Source of the DNA: DASYML01 sp036399835
GTDB lineage: Bacteria; Acidobacteriota; Blastocatellia; Pyrinomonadales; Pyrinomonadaceae
Reading direction: 5' to 3'
Length of the DNA stretch: 5,553 bases
Assembly: GCA_036399835.1 (NCBI GenBank)
Contig: DASWMI010000123.1
Coordinates: forward strand, 1-5,553
Part shown: positions 1 through 5,553 of the stretch, piece by piece
How positions within the stretch are numbered: position 1 is the stretch's first letter
Layout: each line of letters begins with the position of its first letter
Notes under the pieces: model-generated
Databases searched by the model: none
The model's input: only the letters and a program-made list of their open reading frames with translations
What the model was told of the DNA's origin: nothing
Translations under genes and position numbers: made by a program

Positions 1-1
1 C

Positions 2-1075
2 CTGAGGGTTGATGCGGGCGAGCGTTTGAGCTTTGAAGATGGCCTGACGCTGTACCGGACGGATGACCTGGCGGCGCTCGCCAAGCTGGCCGATACGGTG
101 CGCAGGCGTCTTCACGGGCGCACGACCTACTTCAACGTCAATCGTCATTTCAACCCGACCAACGTCTGCTACGCCGATTGTAAATTTTGCAACTTCTTTC
201 GCACGCCGCGCCAGCCCGATGCCTACACGCACAATCTTGAAGACTGCCTGCGCATCGCCGGCAAGGCCGTAGAGGAAGGCGCGACGGAGCTTCACATTGT
301 CGGCGGTCTCAATACGAAGCTGCCCTTCAAGTATTTCACGGACCTGCTCTCTTCCATCAAGCGCGCGTATCCCCAACTGCATCTCAAGGCCTTCACGATG
401 GTCGAGCTGGACCACTTCGCACACTTTTACAAGATGACGGACGAGCAGGTCATAGAGCAGCTCAAGGAGGCCGGGATGGATTCCTGTCCTGGCGGCGGCG
501 CGGAGATTTTCCGCGAGCCGACGCGCTCCATGATCTGCGCGCACAAGTGCGACGCGGCGCGCTGGCTGGAGCTTTCCGGTAAAGTCCACGCGGCGGGCCT
601 CAAGACCAACGCGACGATGCTCTACGGTCATATAGAGTCGATAGAAGACCGCGTGGACCATCTCGTGCGCCTGCGCGAGCAGCAGGACCGGTCCTCCGGC
701 TTCCAGTGTTTTATCCCGCTCGCCTTTTATCCTCCGGGCACGCAGCTCTCGCATCTCCCAGGCCCATCCGGGATAGACAGCCTCAAAACAATCGCCGTCT
801 CGCGCCTCATGCTCGACAACTTCCAGCACATCAAGGCTTACTGGGTGATGCTCGGCAAACAGCTCGCGCAGGTCGCGCTGCATTACGGCGCTAACGACCT
901 GGACGGCACGATCACGGAAGGCGGCGAGCTGTCCGAAGCATATTCGGTCGAAGCCAATAACGAAGTTAAGATGACCAAGCAGGAACTCATCTCCCTTATC
1001 GCGGAGGCCGGCTTCGAGGCCACGGAGCGCGATACGCTTTATCACAAAGTCGAAACTGAAAAGGTAGCTGTCTAA
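2..1075 (+). CDS. mqnE: Aminofutalosine synthase MqnE (radical SAM), 5' end outside window
   Basis: Radical SAM enzyme of the futalosine route to menaquinone. In this family it joins SAM to 3-[(1-carboxyvinyl)oxy]benzoate to make aminofutalosine, in the cytoplasm. The sequence shows the radical SAM cluster motif CYADCKFC (CX3CX2C, first Cys codon at 167-169) preceded by NRHFNPTNVC, then CPGGGAEIF, TMLYGHIES, FIPLAFYPPGT and, near the C-terminus, AYWVMLGKQLAQVALHYGANDLDGT. The last stretch is typical of MqnE; MqnC usually has an ASWVTQGP-like version. The reading frame is open back to base 2 and the upstream codons give LRVDAGERLSFEDGL, which matches the conserved family N-terminal region. The TTG at 26 is therefore an internal leucine codon and the true start lies upstream of the window. 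About 357 residues are visible, close to the family's full length, so only a short N-terminal piece is missing. It ends TAA, 75 bases before mqnD, and probably shares its transcript. Confidence 0.93.
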   Translation: MRVDAGERLSFEDGLTLYRTDDLAALAKLADTVRRRLHGRTTYFNVNRHFNPTNVCYADCKFCNFFRTPRQPDAYTHNLEDCLRIAGKAVEEGATELHIVGGLNTKLPFKYFTDLLSSIKRAYPQLHLKAFTMVELDHFAHFYKMTDEQVIEQLKEAGMDSCPGGGAEIFREPTRSMICAHKCDAARWLELSGKVHAAGLKTNATMLYGHIESIEDRVDHLVRLREQQDRSSGFQCFIPLAFYPPGTQLSHLPGPSGIDSLKTIAVSRLMLDNFQHIKAYWVMLGKQLAQVALHYGANDLDGTITEGGELSEAYSVEANNEVKMTKQELISLIAEAGFEATERDTLYHKVETEKVAV

Positions 1076-1092
1076 AAGTGCGCAGTCGAGCC

Positions 1093-1121
1093 GTGAGTAG
1101 TTGAAATCAGTTTCTGCTCAC
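1093..1121. repeat. Small inverted repeat in the mqnE-mqnD gap
   Basis: GTGAGTAG (1093-1100) and CTGCTCAC (1114-1121) form an 8-base-pair stem with one G-U wobble around a 13-base loop. A second CTGCTCA copy follows at 1128-1134, exactly 14 bases after the first. No T-tract follows, so it is not a convincing terminator. It may be a remnant of a dispersed TGAGCAG-type repeat or a minor RNA structure between the two genes. No Shine-Dalgarno sequence is visible before the mqnD ATG in this gap. Confidence 0.4.
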
Positions 1122-1150
1122 TCTTTACTGCTCATTTCACTTTCGCTCTT

Positions 1151-1999
<849 letters not shown>

Positions 2000-2022
2000 A
2001 GCGCGCTCGTCTTCGAGTGCTC

Positions 2023-2083
2023 AAAGATTGCTGACGCTTGCGGGGTTTGGCGAGGTAGGAACAGGCGTCAGCTATCTTTTTTT
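2023..2083 (+). terminator. Intrinsic terminator after mqnD, probably bidirectional
   Basis: GCTGACGCTTG (2030-2040) pairs with CAGGCGTCAGC (2062-2072) over 11 positions with one G-U wobble. After a T-T mismatch, AAAGAT (2023-2028) pairs with ATCTTT (2074-2079). A run of seven T follows at 2077-2083 on the + strand, giving a standard terminator for the mqnE-mqnD transcript. On the - strand the same stem ends in a shorter TCTTT, so it may also stop the convergent unit that ends at 2095. The loop is long (21 bases), a modest weakness. Confidence 0.82.
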
Positions 2084-2094
2084 GTCTGGCTCAT

Positions 2095-2706
2095 TCAGCT
2101 CGCAGCTGCCAGACTGCTGGGGTGAGCGCTTTGAGAATCTTCCCCTTCGAGCGCGCTAATCAGCGCTTCGGCACGCAGCGCGACGTGCCCGAGCACGTCC
2201 GCCAGCGACCACTCGATCATAAAGCTGCGCGCCAGAACCTGAAGCGGCTTGCTCGAAGCCACTATGATTCGGCAGTTAAAGGGTCGCGGGAAGGGATCGC
2301 CGACTGGCGTGTAACGCCCAGCCGAGACGATGCTGGCGAGCACACGACGGGCCGCCGGCGTCAGCTTTTCCAGATGCTCAATAAAGAGTGTGCCATTGCC
2401 AGCAGCCGCGAGCAGACCCCTGCCCCCGTCTGCTTGGGAGAGCGCGACGCCGCCCGTCACTCCGCCCAGATGAAGTGAAGTGCGGTCGCCGCGCTCGTCA
2501 TCGGCAAATTGGCGACCGTCAAGCTCCTCCCACAAGCTTGATTCCTCGTTCAACCCGTGTAGCAACGTGGCTGCATGGCGTAGCGCCTGCACTCGTGAGC
2601 CATACAAATTGACAGGTAATCTAGATGTCGCCAACCGCCGATATGAGGACCTTAATCGAGCTACATCAGCCCTCCAATCCGCTATCTTGTGTACGTTTTC
2701 TCTCAT
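2095..2706 (-). CDS. Degenerate, truncated sigma-54-activator AAA+ domain protein (pseudo-ATPase)
   Basis: A 203-residue protein without a clear named family; the best reading is a divergent Sigma54-activation AAA+ domain. An N-terminal helical stretch (1-28) leads to LPVNLYGS (30-37), where intact activators have a strand then the Walker A loop. Here GSRVQALR replaces GESGTGKE, so nucleotide binding is unlikely. AAGNGTLFIEHLEKL (101-115) aligns with the Walker B region GTLFLDEI, but the acidic DE pair reads EH. FNCRIIVASSKPL (143-155) matches the NVRVVAATNRDL strand, and WSLADVLGHVAL (166-177) matches the FREDLFYRLN region without its arginine. The GAFTGA loop, the AAA+ lid and the HTH are absent. 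The ATG at 2706 overlaps the TGA of the upstream peptide gene (TGATG) and has no Shine-Dalgarno, so translation is probably coupled; a GTG at 2709 is an alternative. The uninterrupted frame and coupling argue for a working gene rather than decay. A role as partner or inhibitor of an activator is inference. Confidence 0.72.
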   Translation of the reverse strand: MRENVHKIADWRADVARLRSSYRRLATSRLPVNLYGSRVQALRHAATLLHGLNEESSLWEELDGRQFADDERGDRTSLHLGGVTGGVALSQADGGRGLLAAAGNGTLFIEHLEKLTPAARRVLASIVSAGRYTPVGDPFPRPFNCRIIVASSKPLQVLARSFMIEWSLADVLGHVALRAEALISALEGEDSQSAHPSSLAAAS

Positions 2707-2942
2707 CACAGTAGAATCGAAAGGTAAAGTGTCACCATCGTCGTGATGCCCGGCACTTCTGTTGGCCCCTCTGTTGAGCCGCCGGCAACAATGCCCGGCA
2801 CTTCTGTTGGTCCGGAAGTCGGCCCTGAACTGGCGATGCCCGGCACTTCTGTCGGTCCATCGCCGGCATAAGCAGCGGGTGCGCCGAAGCTTGCCACAGC
2901 GGCCAGCAACATAACTGCTATCAATCTTTTCATCCTGTTCAT
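2706..2942 (-). CDS. Secreted small precursor with three GPTEVPGI repeats
   Basis: A 78-residue protein of no family I recognise. It has a classical Sec signal peptide: a basic start (MNRMKR), a hydrophobic core (LIAVMLLAAVASFG) and a signal peptidase I site after AYA (residues 24-26). The mature part would be about 52 residues: three exact GPTEVPGI copies at 29-36, 44-51 and 59-66, on a strict 15-residue period, with Gly/Ser/Thr-rich linkers. It ends in a hydrophobic tail, TTMVTLYLSILL. The start at 2942 is preferred because GAGGGGA (2957-2951) lies 9 bases upstream and the signal peptide begins there. A longer reading from 3053 would place about 37 unlikely residues before the signal. It is the first gene downstream of a candidate sigma-54 promoter and ends in TGATGA, overlapping the next start. 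It could be a signalling peptide precursor, a cell-surface repeat protein or a secreted effector; the sequence does not decide. Confidence is high that it is a real exported protein, low on function. Confidence 0.8.
   Translation of the reverse strand: MNRMKRLIAVMLLAAVASFGAPAAYAGDGPTEVPGIASSGPTSGPTEVPGIVAGGSTEGPTEVPGITTMVTLYLSILL
2746..2855 (-). repeat. Three direct repeats of about 20 bases on a 45-base period
   Basis: Copies lie at 2746-2765, 2791-2810 and 2836-2855. On the + strand each begins ATGCCCGGCACTTCTGT; the first two are identical over 20 bases and the third differs by one base. They encode the GPTEVPGI units of the small secreted protein. The cores are nearly identical while the 25-base linkers differ, which suggests either recent duplication or strong constraint on the core. 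Confidence 0.93.
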
Positions 2943-2950
2943 CTTTCGAG

Positions 2951-2957
2951 TCCCCTC
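2951..2957 (-). promoter_or_regulatory. Ribosome binding site that decides the peptide-gene start
   Basis: GAGGGGA on the - strand, 9 bases from the ATG at 2942. It is the only clear Shine-Dalgarno sequence in the two-gene unit, and it selects the MNRMKRL start over the in-frame ATG three codons later and over longer upstream starts. Confidence 0.65.
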
Positions 2958-2970
2958 GTGAAGCTTTAAA

Positions 2971-3022
2971 TTTCCGTTTTTGATATTGCTGCGGAAAACA
3001 TAAGCGATAAAATCAATTCCGC
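2971..3022 (-). promoter_or_regulatory. Leader RNA with two mutually exclusive hairpins
   Basis: In - strand RNA order, GCGGAA (3022-3017) can pair with TTCCGC (2996-2991). The overlapping segment TTTCCG (2997-2992) can instead pair with CGGAAA (2976-2971). Both stems are perfect 6-base pairs and share the middle strand, so only one can form at a time. They sit between the predicted sigma-54 start (about 3038) and the Shine-Dalgarno of the peptide gene. Short A/T-rich arms can arise by chance, so a regulatory role is tentative. Confidence 0.3.
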
Positions 3023-3048
3023 TAACGTCCTGCCCTGGACCTCTCCTT

Positions 3049-3064
3049 AACAATAGGCGTGCCA
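3049..3064 (-). promoter_or_regulatory. Candidate sigma-54 (-24/-12) promoter of the peptide operon
   Basis: The - strand reads TGGCACG, four bases CCTA, then TTGTT. Against the consensus TGGCACG-N4-TTGCW the -24 element is perfect and the GG-to-GC spacing is exact. The only key deviation is T for C in the -12 GC. Transcription would begin near 3038, giving a leader of about 96 bases before the ATG at 2942. A sigma-54 activator gene lies immediately upstream on the same strand, which raises the likelihood. Confidence 0.65.
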
Positions 3065-3081
3065 GAGATGCGCGTCTGCCG

Positions 3082-3096
3082 CCAAAACAGTTTTGG
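3082..3096. promoter_or_regulatory. Perfect palindrome CCAAAAC-A-GTTTTGG upstream of the sigma-54 promoter
   Basis: Seven-base arms are perfectly inverted around one central base. The centre at 3089 is about 51 bases before the predicted transcription start and 25 bases from the -24 element. It fits a dimeric regulator site, though it is closer to the promoter than usual enhancer sites. No T-tract adjoins it, so it is not a terminator. Confidence 0.45.
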
Positions 3097-3140
3097 TCCA
3101 GTAAAAGAGGCTCTCCGGCGCTGGTCCGACAGGAGGCGAG

Positions 3141-3179
3141 AAAAATCAGCAGCGACGAAATTTTTGCGCCGCCGACGCT
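3141..3179 (-). terminator. Weak candidate terminator downstream of the activator gene
   Basis: In - strand order AGCGTCG (3179-3173) pairs with CGTCGCT (3157-3151) with one central mismatch across a 15-base loop. GCTGA and a run of five T (3145-3141) follow. The stem is short and the gap before the T run is long. It is the best candidate for an end of the activator transcript ahead of the peptide promoter, but it may not terminate efficiently. Confidence 0.22.
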
Positions 3180-3202
3180 CTTTGAAGACGGACTAATTGC
3201 CG

Positions 3203-3281
3203 TGTGCCTGGCTTAACCTGCACAGGGCAAGAGCCTTGCGTCAGCCGCAAGAGATTTTTCAGGATGTGCAAAAAATTTTGC
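3203..3281. promoter_or_regulatory. Cluster of short inverted repeats, possible activator (enhancer) sites
   Basis: Three elements fall within about 80 bases: TGTGC (3203-3207) with GCACA (3220-3224); GCAAG (3227-3231), CTTGC (3235-3239) and GCAAG (3247-3251), which give GCAAG-AGC-CTTGC and the hairpin CTTGCG-TCAGC-CGCAAG (3235-3251); and the A/T palindrome GCAAAAAATTTTGC (3268-3281). They lie roughly 165-243 bases upstream of the predicted sigma-54 start, a range where enhancer-binding proteins can act. Alternatively the hairpins belong to the 3' end of the activator mRNA. Confidence 0.35.
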
Positions 3282-3299
3282 GGTCAGAGGGCGAGTTCT

Positions 3300-5553
3300 T
3301 CACTCTTCTTCGTTCTGGTCCAGTTCCATCTCAGGGTGCGCGATGTGAAGTTTGCGTAGCCTGTAGTTGAGCGTCTGGCGGCGTAGGCCCAGTTGCTCTG
3401 CGGCGCGAGTGATATTGCCGCTATGACGCGCGAGCGCCTCGGTCAACAACTGGCGCTCGGCATCCAGCATCAGCTCTTTGAAGTTGATGGGCCGGTTGAA
3501 ATCCAGGTGAAAGCGGACGGGCGAGGGGACGGCGGCGGCGCGCAGGATGTCTGGCGAGAGCGACTCGATGCCGATGGATTGACCGTCCTCTGCGAAGACG
3601 ACGATGCGCTCTATCTCGCTGCGGAGCTGGCGGACGTTGCCGGGCCACTGGTAGCGTGTGAAGTAGCCCATCGCCTCCGGCGTGATGCCCGCCAGTTGGC
3701 GATTATGCCTGCGGCACATCTCTTCAAAATAGTAGGAAGCCAGAAGCGGAATATCTTCTGTGCGCTCGCGCAGAGGCGGCAGCTTGATGACGAAGGTATT
3801 GAGGCGATAGAAGAGGTCTTCGCGGAAACGCCCTTCGCGCACGTCCTGTTCGAGGTCGCGGTTGGTGGCGGCGACGACACGGACGTTGACCTTGCGCGGG
3901 GCTTCGCCCAAAGGCATGATCTCGCCGCCCTGTAGGAAGCGTAGAAGCTTTGGCTGGACATCGAGCGCGAGGTCGCCTATTTCATCCAGAAAGAGAGTCC
4001 CGGTTTCGGCTGTGCGGATGATGCCCTGCTGGTCGTTGATGGCTCCGGTAAAACTGCCGCGCCTGTGTCCGAAGAGTTGGCTTTCAACCAGGTCGCGCGG
4101 CGCAGCCGTGCAGTTGAAGGGCAGGAAGATTTTCTCTCGCCGCGCACTCGCTTCATGAAGCGCGCGCGCGATGACCTCCTTGCCCGTGCCGGATTCGCCG
4201 AGGATTAAGACGGGGGCTTCGGAGTCCTTCAAACGCTCAAGCCGCGCCAGCACGTCGCGCATGGCGAAGCTGGTGGCGATGATATTCGGGAAGAGGCTCG
4301 AAGCGCTGGGCAGGGCGAGCGCGTTGAAGGGGCGCGCACGGCGGATGTCTGTGCGCAGGTCAATCATCTGTAAAGCCAGCCGCGCGCAGCCGACCAGAGC
4401 CTTGAGGATTTCGGCGCGGCGCTCGGAAAGGGTCGCGGGCGCACGCAGGTAGAGGACGAACGCGCCGCCGTTGCGACGCGGCGCAAGCGTGTGGCAGTGC
4501 TCGTCGAGCGCTGCACGCGCAGAGGATGAGAGACCAAAAGCTGCCGTCTCATCCGCCACGCCCTGCGCGCTTTTGACTTCCGCAGAGAGATGCTGAGCGA
4601 CGACGACGGCGGCCCGTCCGCGTCCGTTCTCATCAAGGTTAATGCTCGACTGCGCGTAGACCTGTCCGTCGTCGTCATCGGCGGCAAAGATGGCTGCGCT
4701 ATCGGCGGCCAGCGCATTCTTGGCGGCGAACATCAGCTCGCGCAAGAGGCGTTCGCGTCCAGAGGCAGCGCCGACCACCTGTAGGACCAGCGGAGCAACC
4801 TCCGGCGGTATCAGGTTGATGGACGAAGGCAAGGGCTTGAGCTGCCAGGGGTCCATGTGCTCTGCCGCGCGACGCGCCTCGCCTTCGGCGCGCTCCGCAT
4901 CGAGTTCAGCGCCGAGCGTGCGAAACTGGTCCTGCGACTGCGTAAAGCGCTCGTGGGCTGCGGCGTATTCGCCGCGCCGGACCAGGCTCTCGCCGTGCTC
5001 GAAGATGGTGAGGGCCACCTGGTAGGCCGCGTTCATAGAGCGAAAGGCTTCTTCTGTCTGCTGGAACAGACGCTCGCCCCTCGAAGGGTCGCGCCGTCTT
5101 GAGATAAAGCTTGCCATGTTGCGCTGTAGAACGGCGTCCAGATACGGATAAGAAAGCGACTCTAATTCCGACTGAGCAGTTCTGGACCAATCCTCCGCGG
5201 GCATCCACTTGTCGCTCCGACGATAGCCCTCGACCATAATCAGCGCGGCCTCGCAAGCAAGCCTCTCGTCATTGATCTCGCGCGCCAGGTCGCGTGCATT
5301 TCGTGCGCAGGTCAGCGCCAGGTGCGTATTGCGCGCCGCCAGCCAGAGCTTTGAGAGAGACAGATAAGCCTGCGTCTCATCCTTCTTACTGCCTAGCTCT
5401 TTGGCGCGAGCGAGCGCGAAGCGGAGCAGTTCGCTGGCCTCCTGCGTGCGGCCCTGAAAGGCGCGTAGCAGCCCGAGGGTTTCGGTCCACTCTCCTTCCC
5501 AGAGCCTGTCAAGGCTGGTGCGCGCGATGCCCAGAGCCTGTTGAATATGGCTT
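3300..5553 (-). CDS. Sigma-54-dependent activator: TPR-like repeats, GAF-like domain, AAA+, Fis-type HTH; N-terminus outside window
   Basis: An enhancer-binding activator of sigma-54 RNA polymerase. The frame stays open from the TGA at 3302-3300 to the window edge, about 750 residues; the ATG at 5237 is internal because TPR-like sequence continues upstream. Numbering from that Met, residues -105 to about 130 are helical TPR-like repeats (for example RTQEASELLRFALARAKELG and GEYAAAHERFTQSQDQFRTLG). Residues 150-295 look like a GAF domain. Residues 318-565 are an intact AAA+ domain: Walker A GESGTGKE (347-354), sigma-54 loop GSFTGA (394-399, Ser for the common Ala), Walker B TLFLDEI (414-420), NVRVVAATNRDL (451-462), arginine-finger region FREDLFYRL (471-479) and WPGNVRQL (531-538). 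A Fis-type HTH lies at about 595-632 (GNITRAAEQLG...LNYRLRKL). All catalytic motifs are present. No receiver domain is seen, so input probably comes through TPR/GAF or the unseen N-terminus, which in some relatives is a kinase domain. It lies upstream of, and on the same strand as, the peptide operon, its likely target. Confidence 0.92.
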   Translation of the reverse strand, partial: SHIQQALGIARTSLDRLWEGEWTETLGLLRAFQGRTQEASELLRFALARAKELGSKKDETQAYLSLSKLWLAARNTHLALTCARNARDLAREINDERLACEAALIMVEGYRRSDKWMPAEDWSRTAQSELESLSYPYLDAVLQRNMASFISRRRDPSRGERLFQQTEEAFRSMNAAYQVALTIFEHGESLVRRGEYAAAHERFTQSQDQFRTLGAELDAERAEGEARRAAEHMDPWQLKPLPSSINLIPPEVAPLVLQVVGAASGRERLLRELMFAAKNALAADSAAIFAADDDDGQVYAQSSINLDENGRGRAAVVVAQHLSAEVKSAQGVADETAAFGLSSSARAALDEHCHTLAPRRNGGAFVLYLRAPATLSERRAEILKALVGCARLALQMIDLRTDIRRARPFNALALPSASSLFPNIIATSFAMRDVLARLERLKDSEAPVLILGESGTGKEVIARALHEASARREKIFLPFNCTAAPRDLVESQLFGHRRGSFTGAINDQQGIIRTAETGTLFLDEIGDLALDVQPKLLRFLQGGEIMPLGEAPRKVNVRVVAATNRDLEQDVREGRFREDLFYRLNTFVIKLPPLRERTEDIPLLASYYFEEMCRRHNRQLAGITPEAMGYFTRYQWPGNVRQLRSEIERIVVFAEDGQSIGIESLSPDILRAAAVPSPVRFHLDFNRPINFKELMLDAERQLLTEALARHSGNITRAAEQLGLRRQTLNYRLRKLHIAHPEMELDQNEEE

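Noticed and set aside
26..28. TTG at 26 as the mqnE start codon
   Set aside because: The frame is open upstream to base 2 and encodes the conserved AGERLSFEDGL region, so this TTG is an internal leucine codon.
2095..2706. Calling the AAA+-like gene a pseudogene
   Set aside because: The frame is uninterrupted, it is overlapped with the peptide gene through TGATG and it is followed by a shared terminator, so a functional degenerate protein is more likely.
2746..2855. CRISPR array
   Set aside because: Only three units, which are in-frame coding repeats with short related linkers.
2746..2871. Antisense + strand frame of 41 codons beginning ATG-CCC-GGC-ACT, repeating MPGTSVGP
   Set aside because: It is the mirror of the GPTEVPGI coding repeats. 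It has no signal peptide and no Shine-Dalgarno, while the - strand reading has signal peptide, Shine-Dalgarno and promoter.
2943..3053. N-terminal extension of the peptide gene to an ATG at 3053
   Set aside because: It would bury the signal peptide at residue 38 and start upstream of the predicted transcription start; the start at 2942 has a good Shine-Dalgarno.
3207..3222. TGGCTTAACCTGCA on the + strand as a second sigma-54 promoter
   Set aside because: The GG-to-GC spacing is two bases too short and no + strand gene follows.
3393..5102. Several long + strand and other-frame open readings across the activator gene
   Set aside because: They are shadows of a high-GC coding region; only the - strand frame shows the coherent GAF-AAA+-HTH protein.

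Overview
The window reads as bacterial chromosome, moderately GC-rich. It carries two menaquinone genes of the futalosine pathway on the + strand and a sigma-54-type regulatory locus on the - strand. The pathway choice, the multidomain TPR-GAF-AAA+ activator and the general protein style fit Acidobacteriota (for instance a Blastocatellia-like organism). That placement is inference from protein character only; Deltaproteobacteria-like phyla remain possible.

Left part (1-2083, + strand): the 3' portion of mqnE (radical SAM aminofutalosine synthase, 5' end outside the window), a 75-base gap with a small hairpin and repeated TGAGCAG-type words, then complete mqnD (1,4-dihydroxy-6-naphthoate synthase). 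A strong hairpin plus T-tract follows mqnD, where the two transcription directions converge, and it looks usable in both directions.

Middle part (2095-2942, - strand): a two-gene unit. The first gene (2942-2706) encodes a 78-residue exported precursor with a Sec signal peptide and three exact GPTEVPGI copies on a strict 15-residue period. Its stop codon overlaps the start of the second gene (2706-2095) as TGATG. The second gene encodes a 203-residue protein resembling a truncated, catalytically degenerate sigma-54-activator AAA+ domain: no Walker A, no GAFTGA loop, altered Walker B, no DNA-binding domain.

Spacer (2943-3299, - strand orientation): a good candidate sigma-54 promoter (TGGCACG-N4-TTGTT) lies about 100 bases before the peptide gene. 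Between promoter and gene is a leader with two mutually exclusive hairpins. Upstream of the promoter are a perfect CCAAAAC-A-GTTTTGG palindrome and a cluster of short inverted repeats that could be activator sites.

Right part (3300-5553, - strand): most of a sigma-54 enhancer-binding activator, with TPR-like helical repeats, a GAF-like domain, an intact AAA+ domain with GSFTGA, and a Fis-type helix-turn-helix. Its N-terminus is beyond the window.

Most interesting reading (inference): activator, sigma-54 promoter, secreted repeat peptide and coupled pseudo-AAA+ protein form one regulatory module. The activator would drive the peptide operon, and the pseudo-AAA+ protein might modulate the activator. 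The TPR region could be a peptide or partner sensor. I do not recognise this combination as a described system.
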